NCBI GenBank assembly: GCA_019509985.1
Contig: JAEKLF010000036.1
Coordinates: forward strand, 3,517-67,516
Direction of reading: 5' to 3'
From: Burkholderiales bacterium
GTDB lineage: Bacteria > Pseudomonadota > Gammaproteobacteria > Burkholderiales > Burkholderiaceae_C
DNA length: 64,000 nucleotides
The notes under the pieces were generated by a model. That model was not told the origin of the DNA and did not search any database. It saw only the letters and a list, made by a program, of their open reading frames with translations. This document shows, piece by piece, positions 42,980 through 51,660 of this stretch. The translations under genes were made by a program, and so were the position numbers. The stretch's first letter is position 1. The number at the start of each line of letters is the position of its first letter.

Positions 42980-43613
42980 TCTCGCCGTCCCTGGGCGGCG
43001 CCGATGACGGCGCGGGTGGCGCCACTGCAAGCCCAGCGCGCTGGCTGTCGGCCCAGAGCCGCTCGGCCTGAGCGTAGTCCTCGTCATCCAGCTCCAGCAC
43101 CTCGATCGGACCGGCCGCGGGCCAGGCCAGCGTGGCCGATGCCGTGGTCGCCGGCCCGTCCTGCGCGCTGGGCTGCAGGGCGCGCAACCGCGCGGCCAGA
43201 TCGGTCAAGGCCGGCGAAGCGGCGGTCGCCGCCAGCATCTCGGCCTGCACCGCGGCCCGGACGAGAACCCGGCCTGGCAGCGCGGCCACGCCCGCCCAGC
43301 CGGCCTCGTCGAGCTGTTCCTCCACCCGCATCAGTTCCCGCAGGGCCAGCGCATCGTCGCCGAGGGCCAGCAATTCGGCCCGCAGATCGGCTCGCAGCCG
43401 CATCAGCCCCGGATCCTGGGCCGGCGCCTGGCGGCGTTCGACCCAGGCCAGCCTCGGCAGGCCGGCGCGCCAGAGCACCTTGAAAGGGCGGCGTATCAGC
43501 CCGCGCAGCCAGCGCAGCCGGGCCTTGGCAGATGGGTCAGCCGGTGCCCGCCTGTCCCGCGGCGGTGCCGAACGTGATGTGCCCGAGATCCTCGAGGCGT
43601 GGCCGATATGCAT
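42969..43613 (-). CDS. Hypothetical protein, Ala/Leu/Arg-rich
   Basis: 214 residues from an ATG at 43613. A basic segment (RLRWLRGLIRRPFKVLWRAG) is followed by helical, acidic sequence (LRELMRVEEQLDEAGWAG) and ends in ELDDEDYAQAERLWADSQ. No signal peptide or named domain seen. Codon use (high third-position GC) supports it as real. It is convergent with the lipoprotein gene. The 156 bp upstream to 43,769 hold no supported gene. Confidence 0.5.
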   Translation of the reverse strand: MHIGHASRISGTSRSAPPRDRRAPADPSAKARLRWLRGLIRRPFKVLWRAGLPRLAWVERRQAPAQDPGLMRLRADLRAELLALGDDALALRELMRVEEQLDEAGWAGVAALPGRVLVRAAVQAEMLAATAASPALTDLAARLRALQPSAQDGPATTASATLAWPAAGPIEVLELDDEDYAQAERLWADSQRAGLAVAPPAPSSAPPRDGEIRA

Positions 43614-43769
43614 GTGTGCCCTTCGTCATCCCTGTCCCGCCGTGCGTTGCGGCCGAGAGGGGGACGGAGATTCTGGACACGCGCTACGTCCGCCGTGCAC
43701 GGCGAACTAGGGATGTCGGCCTGTTTCAGCGACAGGCCCTTGAATTGAGGGCCGAGAGCGCCTACTGAC

Positions 43770-44972
43770 TCAAACTCTTTCGATGATGGTCGCGATGCCC
43801 ATGCCGCCGCCCACGCACAGCGTCACGGCGCCGGTCTGAAGATCGCGGCGCTCCAGTTCGTCGAGCAGGGTGCCAAGCAGCATCGCGCCGGTCGCACCCA
43901 AGGGGTGGCCGAGCGCGATGGCGCCACCGTTGACGTTGACGCGCTCGCCGTCCAGTCCGAGGTCGCGCATCGTCTTCAAGGGCACGGCAGCGAAGGCCTC
44001 GTTGATTTCCCACAGGTCGATATCTTCGGCTCGCATGCCGGCTTGCTTCAGGGCTTTGAGACAGGCGGGCGTCGTGCCGGTCAGCATGATGGTCGGCTCG
44101 CTGCCGACGACGGCAGCCGCGCGGATGCGCGCGCGCGGCTTCAGGCCAGCGGCCTCGCCGCCCGCCCTGGAGCCGACCAGCACCAGCGCGGCGCCGTCGA
44201 CGATGCCCGATGAATTGCCCGCGTGGTGGCGGTGCTCGATGGCTGCGGCCTGCGGGTAGTTGCGCAGCGCCAGCGGGTCGAACTTCGCGCCGAGCTTGAC
44301 GAAGCTGGGGTTGAGCGCGGCCAGCGTCTCGGCGGTCGTCTGCGGGCGGATGGTCTCGTCCTCGGCCAGCAGCAGCGTGCCGGCTTCGTCACGCACAGGC
44401 ACGAGGGCGCGGTCGAAGCGGCCTTCGGCGCGGGCCGAGGCGGCGCGTTGGTGCGAGCGTGCGGCCCAGCTGTCCAGCGCCTCGCGCGTGAAGCCTTCCA
44501 GCGTCGCGATCAGGTCAGCGCTGATGCCCTGTGGCACGAAGCCGATGGCGTTCACCACTCGCTCGTCGAGCATCCAGGCGCCGCCGTCGCTGCCCATCGC
44601 GACGCGGCTCATGCTCTCCACACCGCCGGCCACGACCAGGCGCTCGAAGCCGCTGGCGACCTTGGCCGCCGCGAGGTTGACACTCTCCAGCCCCGATGCG
44701 CAAAAGCGCGACTGCGTGACGCCGGCCACCGACTGCGCCCAGCCCGCGTCCAGCACGGCCGTGCGGGCGATGTCGCCGCCCTGCTCGCCGATGGGCGTGA
44801 CGCAGCCGAGGACGATGTCGTCGACCAGCGCGGTGTCGAGGTGCGTGCGTTCACGCAGCGCTTGCAGCAGCGTGCGCACCAGCCAGATCGGCGTGGCCGC
44901 GTGCAGCGAGCCTTCGGCCTTGCCCTTGCCGCGCGGCGTGCGGCAGTGGTCGTACAGATAGGCGTCGAACAT
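43770..44972 (-). CDS. Acetyl-CoA acetyltransferase/3-ketoacyl-CoA thiolase
   Basis: 400 residues from the ATG at 44972. Acyl-accepting cysteine in [12 protein letters not shown], histidine in GHPLGATGA and the second cysteine in CVGGGMG are all in place; NEAFAAVPL is also conserved. It makes or splits 3-ketoacyl-CoA in fatty-acid degradation. The acyl-CoA dehydrogenase and WS/DGAT genes lie nearby, consistent with a lipid-turnover locus. Confidence 0.92.
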   Translation of the reverse strand: MFDAYLYDHCRTPRGKGKAEGSLHAATPIWLVRTLLQALRERTHLDTALVDDIVLGCVTPIGEQGGDIARTAVLDAGWAQSVAGVTQSRFCASGLESVNLAAAKVASGFERLVVAGGVESMSRVAMGSDGGAWMLDERVVNAIGFVPQGISADLIATLEGFTREALDSWAARSHQRAASARAEGRFDRALVPVRDEAGTLLLAEDETIRPQTTAETLAALNPSFVKLGAKFDPLALRNYPQAAAIEHRHHAGNSSGIVDGAALVLVGSRAGGEAAGLKPRARIRAAAVVGSEPTIMLTGTTPACLKALKQAGMRAEDIDLWEINEAFAAVPLKTMRDLGLDGERVNVNGGAIALGHPLGATGAMLLGTLLDELERRDLQTGAVTLCVGGGMGIATIIERV

Positions 44973-45010
44973 GGCGGTCGGTCCCTTCGGTGAGCGGGCC
45001 ATTGTCGGCG

Positions 45011-46240
45011 TCAGCGCCAGGCCGCCGCACGCCCGTGCAGGAATTGCCGCACCGCCTCGTCGGCCTCCAACGAGATCGCGCGCTCGTAGGCCTCGCGAGC
45101 GTCGGCATGCCGGCCGCTGCGGCCCAGCAGCTCGGCGCGGACGGCCCAGTAGGGCTGGTAATCGCCCAGCGCGGCCTGCAGCGCGTCGAACCGGGCCAGG
45201 CCGGCCGCCGCGTCGCCTGCCTGGGACAGCGCGACCGCATGGTTCAGCGCCGCGACGGGCGAGCCGGTCAGTTCGCACAGCACCGCGTAGAGCTGCTCGA
45301 TCGCGGCCCAGTCGACGCGGCCACGGCGCCGGCCTTCCAGGTGGGCCGACTGCACGGCCGCCTCGAGCTGATAGCGGCCGGGTCGGCCGTGGCTGACGGC
45401 CAGGTGCAGCAGGCCCTCGGCTTCGTCGATCGCCGCGCGGTCCCACAGCGCCGGGTCCTGTTCGGACAGCGGCACGTAGCCGCCGGTAGCGTCGCGACGC
45501 GCACCGCGGCGAGCGTGCGAGTACAGCATCAGCGCCAGCAGGCCGAGGGCTTCGGGCTCTTGCGGCAACAGCGATGCGACGAGGCGGGCGAGCCAGATCG
45601 CCTCGTCGGCGAGTTCGCGCCGGCGCGGGTCGGTGCCGGCCGCGTCGGTCCAGGCGTCGGCATAGACGGCATAGATGGCCGACAGCACGGCGCCCAAGCG
45701 TTCGCCCAGCTCTGCGTGCGCAGGGACCTGCAGGGGGATGCCGGCCTGGCGGATCTTGGCCTTGGCACGCACGAGGCGCTGGCTCATGGCAGCCGGCGCG
45801 ACGAGGAAGGCAGCGGCGATGGTCGCCGCGTCGAAGCCGAGCACGGCCTGCAGCATCAGCGGTGCGCGGGCCGATGGGTCGATGGCCGGGTGGGCGCAGG
45901 CGAACATCAGCTCCAGGCGGCGGTCCGGCAGAGCGAGCGAGTCGGCCGGCGCCTCCAGCGCGGCCAGCCATTCCAGCCAGGCCGCGGCTTCCTCGCCGCG
46001 GCGCCGGCCGCGCAGCGCGTCGATGGTCTTGCGGCGCGCGACGGTCAGCAGCCAGGCCTCGGGGTTGGCCGGCACGCCGTCCAGCGGCCAGCGGGTCAGC
46101 GCGGTCTCGAAGGCGTCGGCCAGCGCGTCCTCGGCACCGGCCACGTCGCGCGAGCGCGCCGAGAGATAGGCGACAAGGCGGCCGTAGCTGCGCCGGGCCG
46201 CCTGCTCGGCGGCCGTGGCCGGCGCGGCGTCGGTGCTCAC
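45011..46240 (-). CDS. ECF42-type RNA polymerase sigma factor
   Basis: 409 residues from a GTG at 46240. Sigma region 2 (GRLVAYLSARSRDVAGAEDALADAF, VARRKTIDALR) and region 4 (LGFDAATIAAAFLVAPAAMSQRLVRAKAK) are followed by a long C-terminal helical extension with TPR-like sequence, as in ECF42 proteins. These lack a classical anti-sigma factor and are linked to a YCII/DGPF protein, which overlaps it by GTGA here. The signal is unknown. Confidence 0.88.
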   Translation of the reverse strand: MSTDAAPATAAEQAARRSYGRLVAYLSARSRDVAGAEDALADAFETALTRWPLDGVPANPEAWLLTVARRKTIDALRGRRRGEEAAAWLEWLAALEAPADSLALPDRRLELMFACAHPAIDPSARAPLMLQAVLGFDAATIAAAFLVAPAAMSQRLVRAKAKIRQAGIPLQVPAHAELGERLGAVLSAIYAVYADAWTDAAGTDPRRRELADEAIWLARLVASLLPQEPEALGLLALMLYSHARRGARRDATGGYVPLSEQDPALWDRAAIDEAEGLLHLAVSHGRPGRYQLEAAVQSAHLEGRRRGRVDWAAIEQLYAVLCELTGSPVAALNHAVALSQAGDAAAGLARFDALQAALGDYQPYWAVRAELLGRSGRHADAREAYERAISLEADEAVRQFLHGRAAAWR

Positions 46241-46584
46241 ATCGGCCAGATCGGGCGCACCTCGACACTGCCATGGCTCGCCCCGGGGCAGCGCGCCGCC
46301 CAGCTCAGCGCGGCGTCGAGGTCGGGTACGTCGATCAGGAAATAGCCGCCGAGCTGCTCGCGCGTCTCGATGAAAGGACCGTCGAGCACCTCGGTCTTGC
46401 CGCCGCGCACGCGCACCGTCGTCGACAGGTCGGCCGGTTTCAGCCGGTTGCTGCCGCGGATCAGGCCGGCCTTGGTCAATGCCTCGGTGTAGGCCGCATA
46501 GGCGGCCAACGCGGCGCCGCGGTCGGCGTCGCTCAGCGCCGCGAAGCCGGTGGGATCGGCGTGGATCAGAAGCATGTATTCCAT
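46237..46584 (-). CDS. YCII/DGPF-domain protein, sigma-factor partner
   Basis: 115 residues with AAGGAG before the ATG. MEYMLLIHADP at the start and VLDGPFIETREQLGGYFLIDVPDLDAAL (with the DGPF motif) define the family. Such proteins are encoded next to ECF42 sigma factors and are thought to be regulators or targets. It overlaps the sigma-factor start by 4 bp. Confidence 0.9.
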   Translation of the reverse strand: MEYMLLIHADPTGFAALSDADRGAALAAYAAYTEALTKAGLIRGSNRLKPADLSTTVRVRGGKTEVLDGPFIETREQLGGYFLIDVPDLDAALSWAARCPGASHGSVEVRPIWPM

Positions 46585-46677
46585 TGGAGTCTCCTTGAAG
46601 GTCGGACGGCGCGACATGCGCCGTCCGACAATGACGTTCGGCCGTCCCGCCATTTCGACATCGGCGCTCAAAAAATC

Positions 46678-47841
46678 TCACATCGAGCGCGAGGCCAGCT
46701 CCTTCATGATCTCGTTGGTGCCGCCATAGATGCGCGTCACGCGCGCGTCGGCCCACAGCTCGGCGATCGGTGTCTCCAGCATGTAGCCATAGCCGCCGAA
46801 GAGCTGCAGGCAGGCATCGGTCAGGCGCGAGGCGAGGTCGCTGCACCAGGCTTTCACGAGGGCTGCACGGGCCGCGTCGAGTTCGCCCTTCAGGTGCGCG
46901 GTGATCGCCGCGTCGACGAGGGCGCGGGCGGCCAGCACATCGCTCTGCGCCTGGGCCAGCACGAAGCGCGTGTTCTGGAAGTTCCAAATGGGCTGGCCGA
47001 AGGCTTCGCGCTGCTTGGCGTAGGCGACTGTGTCGTCCAGCGCGCGCTCCATCATCGCCACCGCCTGGCAGGCGATGACCAGGCGCTCCTGCGGCAGCTC
47101 GCCCATCAGCTGGCCGAACGCCAGGCCTTCGCTCGCGCCGAGCAGGTGGGCCGCGGGCACGCGCAGCTCGTCGAAGAAGAGTTCGCTGGTGTCCTGCGCG
47201 TGCAGGCCGATCTTGTCCAGGCGCCGCCGCGTCAGGCCCGTCGTGTCGGCGTCGATCTCGGCGGCGATCAGAGACAGGCCTTTTGCCGGGGACTCGCCGG
47301 GCGCCTCTCCGGTGCGGCAGACGACGACGATGAGGTCGGCGTTCTGGCCGTTGGTGATGAAGGTCTTCTGGCCGCTGATGACGTAGTGGTCGCCGTCCAG
47401 GCGCGCCCGGGTGCGGATGGCCTGCAGGTCCGAGCCCGTGCCGGGTTCAGTCATCGCAATGGCACCGACGCGCTCGCCCGTGGCCATGGCCGGCAGCCAG
47501 CGCGCCTTCTGCGCATCGCTGCCGTGGCGTAGCAGATAGGGCGCGACGATGGCCGAATGCACACTGCCGCCGAAGCCGCCCAGGTTGGCGCGCGCGGCCT
47601 CCATGACGATGACGGCCTCGTGGCCGAAATCGCCGCCGGAGCCACCGAGGTGTTCAGGCATGGCCGCGCAGAGCAGGCCTTGCGTGCCGGTCTCGCGCCA
47701 GGTGTCGCGCTCCATCAGGCCAGCCGCGCGCCAGCCTGTTGCGCGCGGCACCCAGCGTTCGGCGAAGAAGCGCGCGGCGCTGTGCTGCAGCAGGCGGTGC
47801 TCGTCGGTCATCCAGGTCGCAGGGAAGAGCGGCAGGGGCAT
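46678..47841 (-). CDS. Acyl-CoA dehydrogenase
   Basis: 387 residues from the ATG at 47841 (an in-frame ATG at 47883 is possible). AMTEPGTGSDLQAIRT and YVISGQKTFITNG form the FAD/substrate centre; LFGGYGYMLETPIAELWADARVTRIYGGTNEI is the C-terminal signature region, with the base normally at the Glu/Gly before or in this stretch. It oxidises acyl-CoA to enoyl-CoA. It fits the long-chain/short-chain family; exact substrate length is open. Confidence 0.9.
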   Translation of the reverse strand: MPLPLFPATWMTDEHRLLQHSAARFFAERWVPRATGWRAAGLMERDTWRETGTQGLLCAAMPEHLGGSGGDFGHEAVIVMEAARANLGGFGGSVHSAIVAPYLLRHGSDAQKARWLPAMATGERVGAIAMTEPGTGSDLQAIRTRARLDGDHYVISGQKTFITNGQNADLIVVVCRTGEAPGESPAKGLSLIAAEIDADTTGLTRRRLDKIGLHAQDTSELFFDELRVPAAHLLGASEGLAFGQLMGELPQERLVIACQAVAMMERALDDTVAYAKQREAFGQPIWNFQNTRFVLAQAQSDVLAARALVDAAITAHLKGELDAARAALVKAWCSDLASRLTDACLQLFGGYGYMLETPIAELWADARVTRIYGGTNEIMKELASRSM

Positions 47842-47881
47842 GGTTTGCGAAGCGGCGCGGGGAGGCTCATGATGCCAGCGC

Positions 47882-48379
47882 ATGAACACCGCACTCGAAT
47901 ACCTGGCCCGTGACCTGCATCTGGCCGACCGCGACTCGTTGGGTCTGGCCTTCGGCCATGCCTGCGTGCAGCGCGTGCGCCACCTGCTTGAAGACGCCGA
48001 CGTGATCCGTTGCCTGGACACGCTGGGCGACGTGGTGGCCGGTCGCGCGGATGAGAACCAGCTCACCGCGGCGCGGGCCGAGGCGGCGCGACTGGCCAAC
48101 CACCACCCGGGCTCGAAGTCCATCGACGGCTGCGGCCACGCGGCCGTGTCGGCCTCCTACGCCGTGGCCAAGGCGCTGGAAGGCAAGGGCTTGCAGGCGG
48201 CCAGTTACGCGGCCTACGCGACGGTCTACGCGCAAGGTGGCGCCGCAGCGGTGGCCGAGCGCGAGTCGTTCGACGCCGAGTTCGGCTGGCAGTGCGACTG
48301 CCTGGCCAGGCTGGCCGCTCAGTCGGCGCGGCCGATGCCGACAGCCTCTTCCAGCGTCGCGATCTCTTCCTCGACGTAG
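47882..48379 (+). CDS. Imm-5-like putative immunity protein
   Basis: 165 residues, ATG at 47882. The helical stretch ANHHPGSKSIDGCGHAAVSA followed by AASYAAYATVYAQG and FGWQCDCLARLA resembles the Imm-5-like family, proposed to protect against toxins in polymorphic-toxin loci. No toxin gene is adjacent, so the family name may not reflect its role. The last 20 residues overlap the 3' end of the opposite WS/DGAT gene by 61 bp. Divergent from the acyl-CoA dehydrogenase. Confidence 0.55.
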   Translation: MNTALEYLARDLHLADRDSLGLAFGHACVQRVRHLLEDADVIRCLDTLGDVVAGRADENQLTAARAEAARLANHHPGSKSIDGCGHAAVSASYAVAKALEGKGLQAASYAAYATVYAQGGAAAVAERESFDAEFGWQCDCLARLAAQSARPMPTASSSVAISSST

Positions 48380-49731
48380 GTCGCGAGCCGGCCGAGGTTG
48401 GGCAGCGCGTCCGTCGCGATCAGCCCGAAGTAGAGCGTGCCGGCGTAGCTGAACAGCGTGATGTTCATCAGATGCGTGGCCGGCATGGTCGACAGCGGGT
48501 GCATCTCGCGCAGCTCGGCGCCCTTCATGTAGAGCTTCTCGGCCGGCCCGGGCACGTTGGATACCAGCGTGTTGCCCAGCGGCGTGAGGCTGTCGGCCAG
48601 CTTGAGCATGCCGGCGATCTGGCCGAGCAGGCCGGTGAGGATGGTGTAGGTCTCGACGGCCTCGGGCGCGACCGCGTCGATCATGGCCCGCACGTTGCGC
48701 AGCGAGTAGCCGACGTTGCGCAGGCGCACGTAGGCGTCGTCGGTGGGGGGCGACAGGTCGACGAGGATGATGCCGATCTTGTTGCCCGCGGCCTTCTCGC
48801 CCTCACTTCCCTTTTGGCGCAGGTTCACCGGCATCTGGATGGTGATGGGCCGGTCCAGCTCCACGCCCTCGTCGGCCAGGTAGCGGTGCATGGCGCCATC
48901 CAGCGCCGTCAGTGCGACGTGGTTGAGCGTGGCGCGCGCGACCTTGCGGATGGCGTCGATGCGGGCCATGGGCACGGCGGCCGTGGCGAACTGACGGCCA
49001 GGCGTGGCATTGCCGGTGAAGGGCGTGCCGCCGCTGGCCATGAAGGGCAGGGCGATGGCGTTCTTGGTCAGCTTGACGGCTTCCAGCGCCAGCATGGCCG
49101 TGAGCCGGCCGATGCCGACGGCGCGCTTGCTGTTGGCCGTGAGCTGCTTCCACACCGTGCCGGCCACGGCCTGGTCCAGCCGCTTCTTGCGCCCGAGGCC
49201 GCTGGCTCGGCGCGTGTGGGACAGGGTCCACACCGGCGTGACGGTGTCGTCGTCGGCCGTGGTGCGCAGCGACTCGACGCCCCAGCGCGTCATCGTGATG
49301 CCGTCGGCCACCGCGTGGTGCATCTTGTAGTAAATGGCGAACTGGCGGTCCCACAGACCGGCGATGACGTGCACCTCCCACAGCGGCCGGCTGCGGTCCA
49401 GCATGGGTTCGTGCAGCTTGGCCGCCAGCGCGTAGAGGGCCTCGCGGTCGTTGTGGCCGGCCTTGAGCTTGTGGAAGAAGACATGCTGCTCCAGGTCCAC
49501 CGCCTCGGCCGTGCTCCAGCTCGGCATCAGCCCCGCGGACACGAAGTTGATGACCTGGTCGAACGGCGCCTGGACGTCGGTGTGCGTCAGGAACTCTTCA
49601 TGCAACTGCTTCGCGAAGTTGGCGCCCGCGCCCTTGGGCAGCTGATGGATGTGCAGGCCGGCCACATGCTTGGGGCTGGCCTCGTTCTCGGCGATGAAGA
49701 AGGCGAGGTCGAGCAGGGAGAGTCGGCTCAT
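48319..49731 (-). CDS. Wax ester synthase/diacylglycerol acyltransferase (WS/DGAT)
   Basis: 470 residues. The active-site motif HHxxxDG is seen in KMHHAVADGITMTRWG; SLLDLAFFIAENEASPKHVAGL is the typical N-terminus, and NVPGPAEKLYMKGA is a C-terminal signature. It joins acyl-CoA to an alcohol or diacylglycerol to make wax esters or triacylglycerol. With the thiolase and acyl-CoA dehydrogenase nearby it suggests storage-lipid metabolism. Confidence 0.92.
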   Translation of the reverse strand: MSRLSLLDLAFFIAENEASPKHVAGLHIHQLPKGAGANFAKQLHEEFLTHTDVQAPFDQVINFVSAGLMPSWSTAEAVDLEQHVFFHKLKAGHNDREALYALAAKLHEPMLDRSRPLWEVHVIAGLWDRQFAIYYKMHHAVADGITMTRWGVESLRTTADDDTVTPVWTLSHTRRASGLGRKKRLDQAVAGTVWKQLTANSKRAVGIGRLTAMLALEAVKLTKNAIALPFMASGGTPFTGNATPGRQFATAAVPMARIDAIRKVARATLNHVALTALDGAMHRYLADEGVELDRPITIQMPVNLRQKGSEGEKAAGNKIGIILVDLSPPTDDAYVRLRNVGYSLRNVRAMIDAVAPEAVETYTILTGLLGQIAGMLKLADSLTPLGNTLVSNVPGPAEKLYMKGAELREMHPLSTMPATHLMNITLFSYAGTLYFGLIATDALPNLGRLATYVEEEIATLEEAVGIGRAD

Positions 49732-49796
49732 TGCTGCACTTGGAGTGGCGGGCGACCCAGCATAGGCGCGCCCAGGGGCCGGTCAAGGGCGGGGAA

Positions 49797-50759
49797 TCAC
49801 GCGTCCGCCGCGTCGCCGCTGCCGGCCTTGCGCCTGCCGCTGCGCTTTTCCTTGTCGGCCAGGCGCTCGGCTTCCTGCCTGGCCGCCTTGCGCGCCTCCT
49901 CGTCGGCCGCGGCCTGGCGCCAGGCGCTCATCTCGGCGGGCGTCTCCAGCGTGATGCGGCCCAGCAGCCCTTGACGGAAGTCGATCAGCAGGGCCTCGGC
50001 GGCCTTGTGCATCTGCACCGCACCGCCGCGCACCTTGGCGCCGCGCTTGCTGCCGATGGCCTCCAGCACGGTGTCATCGGCGCCCAGCTCGGCCAGGCCG
50101 TAGCGGTCCTGCAGCCGCTGCGGGTAGCGGCGCTTGAGCACCGCGATCAACTCCAGCGCCACCTCCTCCTCGTCGAAGGCGTTGCGGCCGATCGCGCCGC
50201 TGGCGGCGAGGTGGTAGCCACTCTGCTCGATGGCGATGCGCGGCCACAGCATGCCGGGCGTATCGAACAGGTAGAAGCCGTTCTCCAGCACGATCTTCTG
50301 CTCGAGCTTGGTGATGCCGGGTTCGTCGCCGGTCTTGGCCGCCTTGCGGCCCACCAGCGTGTTGATCAGCGTGCTCTTGCCGACGTTGGGAATGCCGCAG
50401 ATCAGCACGCGCAGCGGCTTGTGCATGTCGCCGCGCAGCGGCGCCAGCTCCCGGCAGGCCTTGATGAGGGCGCGCGCGGGAGACTTGTCGCCCGCGTCCA
50501 GCGCAATGGCGCGGGTGTAGGGTTGGGCGTTGTAGTGGGCCAGCCAGTCGGCCGTGACCGCCTCGTCGGCCAGGTCCTGCTTGTTCAGCACCTTCAGTGA
50601 CGGGCGGCCCGTGGTCAGTGCGGCCAGCAGCGGGTTGGCGCTGGAGCCGGGCAGGCGCGCGTCGAGCAGCTCGATGACCACGTCCAGCCCCGCCTTCACG
50701 CGATCCTTGATCGCCTGGCGGGTGGAGTTCATGTGGCCGGGGAACCAGTTGATGGGCAT
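49797..50759 (-). CDS. rbgA: Ribosome biogenesis GTPase YlqF/RbgA
   Basis: 320 residues from the ATG at 50759 (MPINWFPGHMNSTRQAI is the typical start). It is a circularly permuted GTPase: G4 (LNKQDLAD) comes before G1 (GIPNVGKSTLIN) and G3 (DTPGML). It helps late assembly of the 50S subunit. The lysine/arginine-rich C-terminal tail fits RNA contact. Confidence 0.93.
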   Translation of the reverse strand: MPINWFPGHMNSTRQAIKDRVKAGLDVVIELLDARLPGSSANPLLAALTTGRPSLKVLNKQDLADEAVTADWLAHYNAQPYTRAIALDAGDKSPARALIKACRELAPLRGDMHKPLRVLICGIPNVGKSTLINTLVGRKAAKTGDEPGITKLEQKIVLENGFYLFDTPGMLWPRIAIEQSGYHLAASGAIGRNAFDEEEVALELIAVLKRRYPQRLQDRYGLAELGADDTVLEAIGSKRGAKVRGGAVQMHKAAEALLIDFRQGLLGRITLETPAEMSAWRQAAADEEARKAARQEAERLADKEKRSGRRKAGSGDAADA

Positions 50760-50867
50760 GCGCTGACGAGTTTGGGGGCTTGCGGAGGCGGCATTGTGGG
50801 GCTTACATCCGGTTGCGGCGCCGGCCTGGGGCTCCCCCAAGATTTAAGGATTGCGTTCGAGGTTGGT

Positions 50868-51266
50868 ATGAGATTCGAAGGTGTTCTGAGCGCGTGGAAC
50901 CACGATGCCGGTTACGGCACGATTCGCCCATCGGGTGGCGGCGAAGAGGTGTTTGTCGGTCTGGCGGCGTTTCCGACCGATGGCGAAGGCCCGCGGCTGG
51001 ACGAACCGCTGAGTTTTGAAATCGTGACCGGCCGTGACGGCCGCAAGCAGGCCGTGCAACTCAAGCGCGTGCCGGGCATCCACGTCAACCCGGCCATGCG
51101 CCAGGCGGCCGGGAGCGCTCGCCTGCGCGCGCGGCAGGCCCAAAGAAAACGGCGCCTGAGCCTGCTGGCCGGCGCCGTTGTGGCGGTGATGCTGGTGGCG
51201 GGTGGCGTGCACTGGTGGCCGCCGCAGGGCAAGACCGGCGACGTGCCGGCCGGAACGAGGCGCTAG
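50868..51266 (+). CDS. Cold-shock domain protein with C-terminal membrane anchor
   Basis: 132 residues. The cold-shock fold is present (RFEGVLSAWNHDAGYGTIRP, GGEEVFVGLAAFP, LSFEIVTGRDGRKQAVQL), but the RNP1 motif K-G-F-G-F-I is changed to DAGYGTI. After an Arg-rich linker (RLRARQAQRKRRL) comes one hydrophobic helix (LLAGAVVAVMLVAGGVHWW). It would hold a nucleic-acid-binding domain at the inner membrane. Function not known; similar CSD-DUF1294 proteins have more helices. Confidence 0.8.
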   Translation: MRFEGVLSAWNHDAGYGTIRPSGGGEEVFVGLAAFPTDGEGPRLDEPLSFEIVTGRDGRKQAVQLKRVPGIHVNPAMRQAAGSARLRARQAQRKRRLSLLAGAVVAVMLVAGGVHWWPPQGKTGDVPAGTRR

Positions 51267-51270
51267 CTTC

Positions 51271-51318
51271 GACCCGCACGCGCGCCACCCTTGCGGGCGC
51301 GCTGAAAGCGGGTTCAGT
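51271..51318. terminator. Bidirectional hairpin between convergent genes
   Basis: GCGCGCC (51,280-51,286) pairs with GGCGCGC (51,296-51,302), and the outer GACCCGC / GCGGGTTC extends it across the 3' end of the TonB-like gene. It lies between the stops of two converging genes and may end transcription from both sides. Confidence 0.5.
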
Positions 51319-51631
51319 CCTCGTTCTTGAAGACGAGCTTCACTTCGTGCGTGGCCTTTTCGCCCGGCTCGAACTTCCACTCCATCAAGGCCTGTTTCAC
51401 GGCGCGGTCAAAGACGCGCTTGGGTTCGGCTTCGACGATTTCGACATCGCTGACCTTGCCATCGGCTTCGATGGTGAGCTTGGCCTTGACGACGCCGGTG
51501 GAGATGCCCTTCTGGGTCGCCTCACGCGGGAAGTCGGGCGGCACCTTCTTGACGACCTTGGGCACGGCGTGCGCGGCCATGGCCAGCATCAGGCTGGCAG
51601 CCAGGATGCTGGCGGAACGCAGGAATGACAT
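51314..51631 (-). CDS. Stand-alone TonB C-terminal-domain periplasmic protein
   Basis: 105 residues. A signal peptide (ending AAHA-VP) is followed directly by a TonB-type domain: PPDFPREATQKGISTGVVKAK, KVSDVEIVEAEPKRVFDRA, MEWKFEPGEK. It lacks the usual N-terminal membrane helix and proline-rich linker, so it is soluble and cannot be a normal energy transducer. It lies 29 bp downstream of the chemoreceptor gene stop on the same strand. Confidence 0.82.
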   Translation of the reverse strand: MSFLRSASILAASLMLAMAAHAVPKVVKKVPPDFPREATQKGISTGVVKAKLTIEADGKVSDVEIVEAEPKRVFDRAVKQALMEWKFEPGEKATHEVKLVFKNED

Positions 51632-51660
51632 GGCGAACCTCGGGATGTGGGAAATGGGGG

